From: Scatophagus argus
Lineage: Eukaryota > Chordata > Actinopteri > Scatophagidae
Direction of reading: 5' to 3'
DNA length: 64,000 nt
Assembly: GCF_020382885.2 (NCBI RefSeq)
Contig: NC_058495.1
Span: 23,046,127-23,110,126 of the forward strand
Shown here: piece by piece, positions 52,630 to 64,000 of the stretch
Layout of the letters: each line of letters begins with the position of its first letter
Numbering within the stretch: position 1 is the first letter of the stretch
Notes under the pieces: generated by a model
Told to the model about the DNA's origin: nothing
The model's input: the letters and a program-made list of their open reading frames with translations, nothing else
The model's database searches: none
Made by a program: the position numbers and the translations under genes

Positions 52630-55600
52630 GTGAGTCGCTCTATGTGGATCCACATCAGCCTGCCATCAGCCACCACCTCCCCCTCATAAGCCCCCACACC
52701 CTCCTCTGCCCCGTGTATGTTGGTTTCATCACTCAGCATCATTACTCTCTACACTTTGTCTGTTTTCCTTCCACCCTCTCCTGATAGCTGCTCAGTCCTT
52801 GAACATGTCGCACAGGTTTTCAGTGTAGATGCTCTCTGCAAAGCCGCAGGAAGTTTTGGATTACTAGTTTGAAATTTATTTTGATGTGCAGTAATGCAGT
52901 GGGGGGCAAACCCACCTAAACTCAGTTCACTGACCATTTTATTAGTTTAGTAGCAAAGATGAGGACTGAATGCATGTGATAAGGCTGTGCGATGCTGCAA
53001 GCTATTTGTTCTTCAATACACCTCACCTAAAATGATGAGATATGTTGTTCAAGGCCTTCGCCCAGAACAATTCAGCCCACCTCTAGAACAGCCACCCCTC
53101 GGTGAACTACCATATGAGTCCACACGACTCCATTGTTTTACCTGTAACACTGGCTTTTTAATGTCCCTGTGCTCTGATGTGAAAACATTTGTTTTAAAGT
53201 GTGCATCATGGTCATAGCTCATTAATCACTCTCCTGCTGCTCGCGGGCTGTCAGCCAAACTGGACAGCAGTAGAGGAGCTTGTACCAGCATCTGGTTGAA
53301 AAGCAGTTTAGCCAACCTTGCTAAGATTCAGCAGTGCGGTAGAGAGCATCGAAGCAGCAAACAGACGCCAGTTGTGATGTTCTGCGCCACTTTGCCTCCT
53401 CGTATCCATCACAGTTAGTTTTGTAGTTGGATCATTTAGAAACATGTCTCATTTTGTACACGTCTACAGCCTGCCGTGCAGTGCAGTGATTCAGTGATAT
53501 GAACAATCACAGTGTTGGGAGCAGCCCTCACACCTGGGAAGCTTCACACAGTCCTCTTTCACATCTCTCACTTTCCTTTGATCCATTGTTAAATTAAAAA
53601 TATTTACTATAGCAGATTTAAACTATTACTTCATACCTTTAGAGGTTTTTTTGATTTTCCTTCCTCCTCCTTCAAAGCTCTTATCCCTTAGCACTTTAAT
53701 CAGTGTAAGTATGTGCCTTTGCTAGGTTATTAACTACAGCTATTAGCTAGCTTGCTAAAATCCAGTAAAACCCATGTCAACAACCATGCAGCTAAAGGTT
53801 AACTGTGGGGTTTTTGGCCTCTGGTTGCAATACGGAGCGGTTTTTATGTGGGCAGGACCCTGTTTTGTTTGTCTTGTGCACATGTGCAGTACACATTCTT
53901 ACCTGTGGTCTCAAACTATTCCACTGATCTACAGGTGGTGGTTAGACTCCAACATACAGTTTGCCCCAATGCACCAACAAAGGCAGAAAAGAAGAAGACC
54001 GCAGGAACATTGCACGATTAGAACTGCTTGACTTTGCAAATGTTTGAGTGAGGAAGGAAATAAAGTGAGCACATTTGTGTTTACTTTATCAGCGTCCAAG
54101 GATCAGGCTGTCTCTTGCAGAGCATCATGACATCTTTAAAGCCGCCATGCATGACTTTTTGTTTTCTCTCTTTCTCTCCAAACAAGATTTGATGCATGTT
54201 GCCTAAAATGCATTCATGTGTTAACAACAGCCTCTAGTTTGGTGCAAATAGTCACAACAATGTTTTGGGTTTTTTTTTTTAAGTTGTTGTTCCTGTTCTT
54301 TCCTCGGCTGTAGCTTTTCTGGGTCAAGTGTTCCGATTTTTGGAGAGTGGAACAGGATTTTCTGAAAGGCAGAGGAGGAATGCAACTCACAACATAATCG
54401 TATTTGTCGTGTTATGTAAAAGGCCATAGGCTGTTATTATGGTGCTTTTAATAGGATTAACAGTCAAATCAGGTTCCCTTTTTTTGTGAATAATACAGTG
54501 GCAGGGTGTGCTGGTAGGCTTATGCAACGCTCAGAGTGGAAAGGGGAGGGTTCACTCCTCACCGAGAACACAGTCCCAACTCCAAATGTGTTGTTTGGAC
54601 ATACTGTAACTTCGCACTGAAGCAACATGGCTGTTTTCAGGTGTACATCAGGTGTGTGTGCCGGACAGTGAAACAGCAGCTTTCTTGAGACTGAATGATC
54701 GTTTGTCTTTTGAGACTCAGAGAGAATTGAAGCTGCTTTTGTTGCGCTTTTCCCTCTGTAGACTATTAACACATTTTAGTTGTTTTCATACCTTTGTGTA
54801 AAACTGGCAGATGTGATAATAGCCTGTTAGTGAAACATTCACAGTTCGCTGTGTGCCAAATGCTGCTGAGTGCTTTAATTGGTGGTTGACCTGCTTTCAC
54901 CTCCCAATTTAGATTGAAAGAGAAGCTATTCTTCTCAGTAAGTGTTGAACAAACTGCAAACTTCTAATTAGAATTTTTAAACGTGTCATTACCTTAAACG
55001 ACTCTTGTGGTGGTGGTAGTCTTTTGACAAAATTCAAGACAGAAGTCATCACCTTTTGCACCTGGCAACAACTGAAGGAGGCTGTGAACAAACGTTACGA
55101 CACACATTTGTATATCTGTGATGTGTATTTATCATTGAGGTCTGTGTACTTATGGGATTTATGAACGTTTTTACTTGAGAAATGAGATGCTTTAGTTGTT
55201 TCAGTTAATGATCAACACAACAGATATCGCTTGTGTTAAGACATGATGCGTTACAGCACGTTGTGACACTTCCTGTTATGATATTCTGCTGTTTGCAGTC
55301 TGTCCACACGATACAGGTGGCATTTTAGCGTATTTGAGCTCATTGTTTTGGTTTTACGGTCCATAACATGACTGTTTTTTGGTTCAGCTGGCTGCTCAGT
55401 GAAAAGACTCACAGATGAACTTAGCAACTAGCTAGTGTTTTATTTATATCAGCTGTAGTAAACGAAGTCCACAAAGTGCATTTAGTTGCAAACAGTCACA
55501 AACTTCACTGTCATACCAAACCACAGCATGTGATGCGGCATATAAGGCCTTAACTTATCAAACTGACCTAAAAGGAACTGTACATTTGCGGCCTGCTTCA

Positions 55601-57469
55601 TGTTTGAATAATAACGATTTATTTGTTCCAAAAGTCAAATAAATAGACCAGTGCATTGAGTTCCTGATAAAAATGTTTTCCCGAGGCTTCTGTCTTCCCT
55701 CGAGTTGAGGGGGAATCCAAGAAAAGCTCAGATGAGAGACAAGCAGTGGATGCTCATGTGATTTGTTTGTTGTTATCAGAATTGTCACTGTGAAATCAGC
55801 GTTTGTAAGAAGTCAAACAAGCTTAAGTCAGTCTGTCTTTCGTCGTCCCTGGAGCGGCTCCAGCATGTGACATAACATCACAGATGGTTTGCTTCGCTGG
55901 ATTGTTCATGCTCACACGTGTTTATTTTAATCTCCAGGTCAGTTAAGATTGCCTGAGCTCATGTCTGTAGTCGTTACTTCAAGATGGTATTTGACGTACC
56001 TGAAGGGGTGGAAGAAACATTCAGAAAATAAAAGTATCAGTATCCCGGGATATAGCTTTTGAAATACAGATATTTACATGCTAACTAAAGCAATACCTGT
56101 TTTATTGTATCTTAATATTCTTGCAGAAATAGCCATTACACAGCGTATTAGTTACTTGCTTGTTAATTGCAGCATTAGGATCAGCATTAAAGGCTTGGAG
56201 CTCCAGAGAGATTGGACACCTGTGTGTCCCGGGTGTGCTTTCATTACATACCCAGTGTCATCACAGGTCAATGCAGCTAATGACAGAGATGGAAACTCAA
56301 AGACAATCACAGCTTGTTTCCCTTTGTGTCCGACCACACTGAGGGGGAAAACAGGGCAGCGGGATTTCGACGAAGCCAAACTAATTTTATAGCAAAAGTT
56401 TTTGCTCTCCGCTTTTGTAACATGACAAAATGAGAGATGAGTAAGGCGGGGTGACACTCGCACAGGCTAAATAATACTACTCATGAGCTTCTTTGAGCCT
56501 GGCATCGCGCTTCTCCATGTGCCTTTTTCCCTACGCACTCACTCAAGGCATCTCACAGCTGCGTGTCAATCTGGAAAACCGAAGTAGCTTCGTGTGCGTC
56601 CGATGTATGTGACGTTATGATAAACCAAAGCTGTTCCAAATACTCCTCGCTCCATGTGTGCGTGGATGAATGCCAGTGGGTAATTGCAGAATATGCAGCT
56701 TGAACTTAATTACTGTACATGCCACAGAGGATGCTCAAAGCACTTTGGCCTGTAGTCTACAGGGGGCCTTACACTGAGACCAAGCTCCATCCCAAACACT
56801 GCAAACTGCTTATGTAAACCCAACTCCTGGTTACGCTTGCATAATAAAAACAGGAAGTAATCAATTATGTGTCACAAGGGGGAAGTGTGACAATCGGATG
56901 CAGGGTTATGGACCGTATGTACACGGTGTTGGTTAAGGACAGGGGTCAGAGCAGCAGGTCTTTTGTGAGCCAAGTTCTCTGCTTTAATATAGTTCACTCG
57001 ATGTTTTATATTACTATAGTGATTTTATCTCTGATTGGAGCATTTATATCAACTTGCACTTCACTAATGAGAGATAAGAGGGAAATGGATAATATTATTT
57101 ATTGAGATCAACTGTAGTGATTAGAAATACCATACAGTTTGTTCTTCTTAATGTCAACAAATCTCAGATAAAGACAGAAACCATAAATTAACGTATCCTA
57201 CTAACATTTGTTTGTGTATCACAGTCTGATATATCTTACTCATCTATGCCACAGATCTCCACTGTTGTCCAAAAACTATTAAATCACATGAATGACACTG
57301 TTGCACTTGTTGTCATGTTCCCTCATTGCCAAAAACAATCCCAAAATGTAGTTTATTTGGAGTCAGTCCCACATACACGGTCCTGCCGCTGGAAATACTC
57401 AGATAAGTACATTATAATTCTGTTGTTTCTGACCTTCACAGTCTGGAAACAGATGGAAGTACATGAAGG

Positions 57470-57716
57470 CAATGCAGCGTGCTAGTGAACGTGACTGCTG
57501 GGAAAGTTTTTTACCTAGTTCAGAACGCAGCAGCTCGGCTTCTCACTGGTTTGAACATCCCAGCCTCCCTTCACTGGCTGCCAGTCCATTTTGGATATAT
57601 TTTGTGTGTATATTTTGTTTATTGCCTTCTATTTGTATACAATTTGTTGATTTTGTTTGTAATACCTGTTAAGCACTTTGAAAACCTGGTTTTTGAAAGG
57701 TCCTATATAAATAAAG
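57470..57716 (+). mobile_element. L2/Maui-type LINE 3' end
   Basis: Encodes the decayed reverse-transcriptase tail LVQNAAARLLTGLN, then ASLHWLPVHFGYIL. The typical LINE2 3' UTR follows (aagcactttgaaaacctggt, ggtcctatataaataaagtt), passing into the (TTA)n tail. It is 5'-truncated to about 250 bp. Confidence 0.75.
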
Positions 57717-57760
57717 TTATTATTATTATTATTATTATTGTTATTATTATTATTATTATC
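57717..57760 (+). repeat. (TTA)n tail of the LINE
   Basis: About 14 TTA units with one TTG, forming the target-primed tail of the L2-like element. Confidence 0.9.
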
Positions 57761-57968
57761 CTCCAATATCCAGTTCAAACTCTTCAGTTTCAGGTGTCTT
57801 GTAGCTTCTTCTCAGTAAAGTTCTAAAGTTCTGGCAAATTTATTTCTAAAGTACGTGAAGTGAATTTGCTCTTCATGCAAAGAAATCATAAAGCATGAAA
57901 ATGAGAACACAAAGAATAAACAACGTAAATAGATACCATACAGGTTGTTCTGAAACAGACTTGGCGTG

Positions 57969-58347
57969 AATCATCCATCCATCCATCCATCCATTTTCTA
58001 TACCGCTTATCCGTCAGGGTCGCGGGGGAGCTGGAGCCTATCCCAGCTGACTACGGGCGAGAGGCGGGGTTCACCCTGGACTGGTCGCCAGTCAATCGCA
58101 GCGCCAACACACAAAGACAAACAACCACACACTCTCACTCTCACACTTAGGGGCAATGTAGAGTAGCCAATTAACCTAATGTGCATGTTTTTGGTATTGT
58201 GGGAGGAAGCCGGAGTACCCAGAGAAAACCCACGCAGGCACAGGGAGAACATGCAAACTCCACATAGAAGGGCCCAGACCGGGATTCGAACCTGGAACCC
58301 TCTTGCTATGAGGCGACAGTGCTAACCACTGCACCACCGTGCCTCGG
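57969..58347 (-). repeat. Dispersed teleost repeat with tRNA-like head, copy 4 (most complete)
   Basis: In minus orientation it runs from a GGCACGGTGGTGCAGTGG head through a B-box-like GGTTCGAATCCCGG, the AGTTTGCATGTTCTCCCTG block and GGATAAGCGGTATAGAAAAT to a (GGAT)n tail at 57974-57993. It is a better-preserved copy of the family seen at 19073, 20548 and 23330. Confidence 0.75.
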
Positions 58348-60172
58348 CGTGAATCAGACAAAATAAAATGATGCGACATGACAGTAAGGCACATGGACAC
58401 AGCAGGTTTCTCCTGTCTACACAAGCTCTTCTTTTAGGTTTTGCTTTCACTTAAGTGAAGCGTTTCTACTTTTCAGACAGTGAAATGAGTACACGATCTT
58501 GTACAACAAGTCTCATGCTGACAGTAAAAAACTTTGGGGTTGGGTGTAAATGTCACCCAGACCTCGGCTCCTCTCTCTCAGGTGCCGCAGTGCTCAGCTC
58601 TGACTGTGACTGACAGCAGCACTGGCTGGTCAACAAGAGTCATCAGCATGGACTGACTCAGAGCTGTGGACAGCTGAGACATGCCATTGTTCTCGGTGAC
58701 GGCACCATGTGCTCGTCTGCCAGCGTGTCTGTCCTGCTGACCATGTGGTCCGCCAGAGGACGCGACCCGGCCCTCCCGACAGCTCGCACAGCGGCAGCAA
58801 CAAAAGCCGAACGGACCCTCTGCTCTCTAAACCTCCATCCTGTACCAGTGATTGTGCACACAATGAATGAATCATGCTGAATCTTTTGCATTGAATTGGT
58901 CGTGCTGAATGGAACAGAGCGGTGTTTGTGGAGGTGGCTAGCACGCTGTGTCCCGCCTGAAGCACTCATGGCAGTGTTTGAGTGCTTTGAAAGGCCTTGA
59001 GCAGCTGTTTGCACAACATCAGGGACAGAACAGCCTCCATCAATGACAGAGAACAGTCAGTCGTTTTCACCTTGACTCCTGCGCTCAGCAGCAGCAAACA
59101 TGCTCAGCCACGTGATGCCGAGGCATTCATCTGAGTTACCTTGCACAAAAGGAAGAATGAATGGACATGTTAAGTTGTGCTGTTACTTTGAAAAGCAACT
59201 TGTTACTTTGAATGATTGTGATAAGATTCTAGCACCTTTCGAATCATTTTGATGGATTAAATTTTTCATTTGTAGAAAAATGAGACAAAAATATTTTACA
59301 GACTAAGTGTTTCATTCATCATACATTGCTGTCGTTAAGGTCTTGTGGATTGAAGGCCAAACCTTCTAATAAAAAAAGGAGAATTTGACTCATCACAGAT
59401 GTTACTTTCATAACCATACCCGTAATAAATCTGTGACAACTTGTACCTGCAGAAAGTCCTTGTTGATAAAGGTGTTAGTCCATTTGAGGGGTTCTCAAAT
59501 GAACTAACACAAAGACACAAATGTCTTTGTGTGGAAACAATAGATCTGGGACGATAAACATGGTCATATTTTCCCAGTGCGAAGAGATCTTTTGATTTCC
59601 GTAAGCTTTAAGTTTACTTTAAGGTGATCAGGTATTACTTTGTTTGTTTTGATCTCACTCTCCATCCAACCTAACCTAACCTTCGCTAATTTTCCAGATT
59701 TGGTTTAGTAATCAGCAAGGCTGTCAAAAATTATGTGGATTTCTTTTAATGCTGCATGCGTTGGTGGCTGTCAGGTCATCCAAGTCTGTCTGTGAAAATT
59801 ACAGGGTTAGCTTTCAAGTGTTGATTGGCTTTGACATGTTCAGCACAAGACTGACCGTGTGGGCAAACGTGCAGTCAACGCTTGTTGACATGATGTGTCG
59901 CTCTTTTCTTGTTGCTCAAGTCATTCCTTGCGAGAAGTCTTTTGCTGTTACTGCAGATCATGAATCATAGACATCATAGAGTTTTATATTCTTTGTCACC
60001 TTTTCTAGGCATTTTGATTTTTGGAGTGCACAGTGACTTTAGGTTGAGAAGTTTATTCTGAGAGGATAGTCAGGACAGACAGTGAAGGATGGTGATAGAT
60101 ACTTTAGGCTTGCATGGTCATTACTACAGAAAGCCGTGTCCATCCATGCTACAGTATCTCTTCTCCACAGAC

Positions 60173-60622
60173 ACCATATGGACAAAAGTATTGGGACATC
60201 TGGCTATTACACCAACAGGAACTTTAATGACATCACATTCTAAATACACAGACATCTTTGCAGCTGTAACATCTTCCACTCTTCTGGGAAACCTTTCCAC
60301 AACTAGAACAGGTCAGACACTGATGTTGGACCAAAAGGCCTGGCTCACAATCTCCGTTCCAGTTCATCCCAAAGGTGTTGGATGGGGTTGAGGTCAGGAC
60401 TCTGTGTGGGCCAGTCAAGTTCTTCCACACCAAACTCATCCAACCATGTCTTTATGGAGCTTTGCTTTGTGCACTGGGACACAGTCATGCTGGAATAGAA
60501 AAGGGCCTTCAACAAACTGTTGCCACAAAGTTGGAAGCATAGCATTGTCCAAAATGTCTTGGTATGCCTAAGCATTAAGATTTCCCTTCACTGGAAGTCA
60601 GGGGCCGAGTCCAAACCCTGAG
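60173..60622 (-). mobile_element. Tc1/mariner-like transposon remnant, copy C
   Basis: Inverted relative to copies A and B. The end atatggacaaaagtattggg is at its low-coordinate side. The minus strand carries frameshifted transposase pieces: [11 protein letters not shown]-like, SIKTWLDEFGVEELDWPTQS and DLNPIQHLWDELERRL. Frame breaks make it non-functional. Confidence 0.8.
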
Positions 60623-61417
60623 GAACAATCCCATCCTAATGCTTTGGTCTATAAAGTGCCTTGAATATTTGATAAGGAAACTGTAAGTATTTAAATGGTC
60701 CATATGTACAGTAAGAATGTTCATCTTTGCTGTCATGATATCATGGTATCATCACATATCAAGGTCATGTGGAGTAACGGCCAAATCTTCTAATAAGGCA
60801 GAAACAGGAAGCCCCGCGTTTCAGTGTTTCATTAGCTTTGCTTGGAATCTAAAAATAAGCTTATGGAATGAAATTGCTTTGCTATTAAGTACCATTATTA
60901 TAATTTGCAGAAGTTCTTCAGAGTTGTGCTAAGTGTACATTTCTGCACTGCTGCACTGCAGTGACATTTGGATTATCCTGGGTACAAACGCTGTGTTCCT
61001 AAAGTACACTGAAGACAAAGATACAGAAAGAAACTGCGACCCTGTCCTCATAAAATATTTCTTTTAATCACTGCATGCAAATAATACATTTAGAAGTTTT
61101 CTTTTTTCCTCTTTTCACTGTTTTTCAGGAATCAAAACACCAAAGTATGAAAACTAAAAGACGTATTAGTGTCTTTTTATCAGTACCTATAAAGAAAGCA
61201 CCCATTTTTGTGCAGATAAATATTAAGAATAAGCTTCCAATTCTCCTAAAACATTGTGCAGTGCTGTGATGCAACACGTCCCTGATAAATATTGACGAGC
61301 ACAGTGCATGTCGCATTGATTTACAGTACTGAAGCGCAGCACTCTGCAGAAGAATGCAGAGCAGTGGGCCGACCCGGGATAGCAGAAGGGAACCCTCTGT
61401 AACTAAATTTAGCTCTC

Positions 61418-61694
61418 ATTGGCCGAGCACTGCAGCGGCAGCCATAATCAATGGTCTATCTACGTCACAGCGCAGCTTGCCTCCTCTCCTCCCCCGGTCC
61501 CCGCTGGTGGAGAGATTGCATTTCCTCCCCCGTTCCCCTCTGATTGAACCGTCCCCACTTGCCTGCAGGGCTCTTCTGGAGAGCTGGACACAGACTACTG
61601 CAGTGATCTGCATCTTCATCTTTGTCTTCTGTTACATGCTTTTATGAAGGCATCCTCAGCGCGTGCCCTCAGCTGAGGACGTTGCTATATAAAA
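61418..61694 (+). promoter_or_regulatory. Promoter-like cluster in phactr3 intron 8 (I)
   Basis: Inverted CCAAT (ATTGG, 61418-61422), a CRE-like TACGTCA (61461-61467), GC-rich pyrimidine tracts and TATATAAAA (61686-61694). A strong splice acceptor (cttgcctgcag) ends near 61569. Motif-based only. Confidence 0.3.
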
Positions 61695-62917
61695 ATTGTA
61701 ATGACCTTCCTTTGTAACACTGCTGAGGTGTGATCTTCTGTGAAGTTGTGAGAGGGTAGTGATCACGCATCTGATGACTTGGTTAAAAAATCCCTGAAGC
61801 ATCAGTGCTCTGAATCCCCAGCAGAACCATGTGGCTTCTATTTTCGGAAGGACGACTTTATCAATCTGTTGTTGATTACCTTCGACCTGTCATGTGACGG
61901 CCCTGTGAGTGACCATGCAGACGGCGAGAGGGAGTTGGCAACAGTAGAACAATAGGAGGATAAGCAGATTCTTTGAAGGTGTTTTTTATTAGTGTTTCTG
62001 TGCCGACTGGGTTGAGTTATACGGACATAATTTGGTGGCTAAGCAGCTCTGGAGGCAAAAAATAATCTCACTGTTCGAACTGAAGTCACGAGAAAAGGTG
62101 AAGCACTACAGCTTTTAGACTGAAACCAACCAACACAGGCTGCGTGATAAGGCAAATGGTTGCAAATATTATGAAATGCAGCCACCGTCATTCCAGAATT
62201 TCTGCGATATGATGAATCTGATGTCTGTGAACGACCCTGGACTGACCTTTCTCTGCAGTCTGCTTCCTTTTGTACAACAGATTTTGATGTGTAAAGTAGG
62301 TGGAGTTCCCCTTTAACAGATAAATAAAGCCAACATGTGCCATATTCCATGTCTGATAAGGGCTGGACAGTTGGAAAGTTAGCGCAGTCCTCAACTTCAT
62401 ATGTTTTTTAGATCAGTAGCTCAAAAACCAAATGTGGAAGAACAAAAAACTCCCTTAACAGAAATACTTGGTCCACTGTTGGTGGCTCCATGTGTGAAAG
62501 GGTTTTAGCCAGATTAGCTTGTCTGACCTGTCAAGTTTGGTCTGGACATAAAGTATGAAGCTCAATGTAAGCTGTTTACAGTGGCTGAGTGATGTAACAA
62601 GATTATGAATATAATGCTTATGAATTACACTTACAGTATCATTGCTACAGCTACATTATGTTTAAACTTCTACTGCAGCTCTTTGCAATTCAAATTTGCT
62701 GTGTTGTGCAGTCAGAAACCTCTTTCGCCGTGTTTATTAAGTTGTGACTCCCCTAACACGATTAACTCTGCTACGAGGTTTGCCTCAGAGAAACATCTAC
62801 ATGTAAGGGGTTTTATGTGGCATATTGTCACAGGAGCAGTGGTAAAGGAAGCGAGAGGCAGAGGAAGGAAGGACGATGACACGAGCCTACTCAGTGTTCG
62901 CTGGAGCCACGGAGGGA

Positions 62918-63060
62918 CCAATGATTGGACCAATGGTATTTGTGGCACACAGAACAATTTCTGCTGACACCGCAACTCACCGTGTGAGGCAGGACAAACC
63001 AGCTAATCACAGCTGCTGTCCAGGACCACTATAAATAAGACTGGCCACACAGCAGCTGAC
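62918..63060 (+). promoter_or_regulatory. Promoter-like cluster in phactr3 intron 8 (II): CCAAT array plus TATA box
   Basis: CCAAT at 62918-62922, inverted CCAAT at 62924-62928 and CCAAT at 62930-62934 lie about 100 bp upstream of a consensus TATAAATAA at 63030-63038. The spacing fits a TATA promoter firing near 63060. What it would drive is unknown. Confidence 0.4.
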
Positions 63061-64000
63061 AGCAGTGTTAGCATTCAGAAATCCAAATTCTTTATTTAGA
63101 TTTAAAAACCAATTCAATGTGCTGAGTGATTCTTGTCTTTCAGCACGGAAAGGCAAGAAAGAAATGTAAGTGTCGGACGCTAAAGGAGGCTGACGCCGTA
63201 TTGATCGTTCTTCAGGAACTGTGTCTTTAATCCTCTTTTAATTCACTTTCCTTTTAAAATTATATTTCTGTGAACAGCATTCAACACAATAGCAGTTTCC
63301 AGGCAACCAAGCCTGTCAGATGGCAGCTGGCTGCTCTTCCTTGCAGGGAATATTTTCAGTTTTATAATCTCTTTCAACCCACATGAAATATTAATTCATG
63401 CTCTGCTCGGGTTTCCCTCCTTGTTTCATTCCCTTCCTGTGGGCAAGGAAACTCGGCTCGGCAAGTGATCACTTTCACAAAATGCAGAAATATCTGAGAG
63501 CTCAGATTTCAGAGCCATAAAGAACAACGTCATGTCTGAAACAACAAAGTGTTGGCCTTTTTGGGGCAAAAAACCGAATTAACAGGATTCATGGTGTAAT
63601 TGATACAGAAACCAGGTCCAGCAGTGCCAGCAGTCTCAGACTGGCAGCCCAGACAGCGCCATCTATGGGCAAGAAAAGGAATATCAGCATCTAAAGAAAA
63701 GTTGGAAAAGATTTTTGTTTTGCTGTTTTCATGTTTTTGTGACCTGCACAAGGTCAGGCTTCTGTGGACTGAAGCTTATGGTCACCGTGTGTCCTCTGTT
63801 GCCCTGTTCAGAGAGAGGGAGGGAAGCTGTCAATATGCAGAAGAAGAATGAAATGCTCGGTTTCTTGCTATAAAAGCAAGATAATAATGTTATGTTATAT
63901 TAATTATAATTAATAATAATGTTATATTATCTTGATAATAATATAATGTTATGCACAGAATTTTAAAGAGAAAAGAAACTTCTCTTGTCATAACAGCAAC

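Larger units (their letters stand above)
52630..64000 (+). other. phactr3 intron 8 (continues past the window)
   Basis: Exon 8 ends with a GTGAGT donor in phase 2 and no later RPEL-coding exon was found. Contents: an L2-like LINE tail, a dispersed repeat, a Tc1 remnant, and promoter-like clusters at 61410-61700 and 62918-63060. The remainder (53000-57400, 58350-60170, 60660-61350, 63170-64000) shows no supported gene. Confidence 0.65.

Noticed and set aside
52630-64000. Searched for the remaining phactr3 RPEL exons
   Set aside because: No frame with RPTVEEL-like or SDYVEV-like sequence was found; they should be beyond the right edge.

Overview
The window is vertebrate nuclear DNA, almost certainly from a ray-finned fish and probably a spiny-rayed teleost. 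Multi-exon genes have GT-AG introns, many only 80-300 bp long. The protein sequences match vertebrate families closely, and the repeats are typical of teleosts: Tc1-like transposon remnants, tRNA-derived SINEs, an L2-type LINE tail, Rex1-type tails, and dispersed families carrying the 'cataccgcttatcc' and 'attaatcgattaatc' signatures. There is no operon structure, no CRISPR and no prokaryotic signal. Exon borders were assigned by reading splice sites and checking that reading frame carries across every junction. Mammalian homologues were compared from general knowledge, not by a search.

Layout. (1) 380-4548, minus: rpn2, an oligosaccharyltransferase subunit; its last ~47 codons lie outside the window. 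(2) 5899-10453, minus: mybl2 (B-Myb), complete, 15 exons. (3) 11372-11986, plus: a small two-exon gene I do not recognise. (4) 12540-15132, minus: ift52, complete, 13 exons, with a candidate RFX X-box upstream. (5) 16968-19991, minus: acot8, a peroxisomal acyl-CoA thioesterase, complete, 6 exons, ending in SKL. (6) 19992-24361: gene-poor and repeat-bearing. (7) 24540-30011, plus: a secreted DMBT1-like protein with three SRCR domains, a Thr-rich stalk and a ZP domain, 10 coding exons. (8) 32233 to beyond the right edge, plus: phactr3, with eight coding exons visible, a 14.8 kb first intron and a last visible intron of more than 11 kb; the C-terminal RPEL exons are outside.

The genes do not form one pathway. 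They are housekeeping or cell-cycle genes (rpn2, mybl2, ift52, acot8) followed by a secreted mucosal-type gene and a neuronal-type actin/PP1 regulator. Human RPN2, MYBL2, IFT52, ACOT8 and PHACTR3 all lie on chromosome 20q, so the window is a rearranged piece of that conserved block with an SRCR/ZP gene inserted.

The points most worth following up are: the unrecognised Ser/Thr-Pro-rich gene between mybl2 and ift52; a candidate alternative first exon of phactr3 at 43.4-43.7 kb whose donor joins exon 2 in frame; a perfect RFX X-box palindrome in phactr3 intron 1; two promoter-like clusters at 61.4-61.9 and 62.9-63.1 kb; and a recent tandem duplication of an SRCR exon together with its flanking introns. 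I did not find anything that can be claimed as an undescribed biological system.
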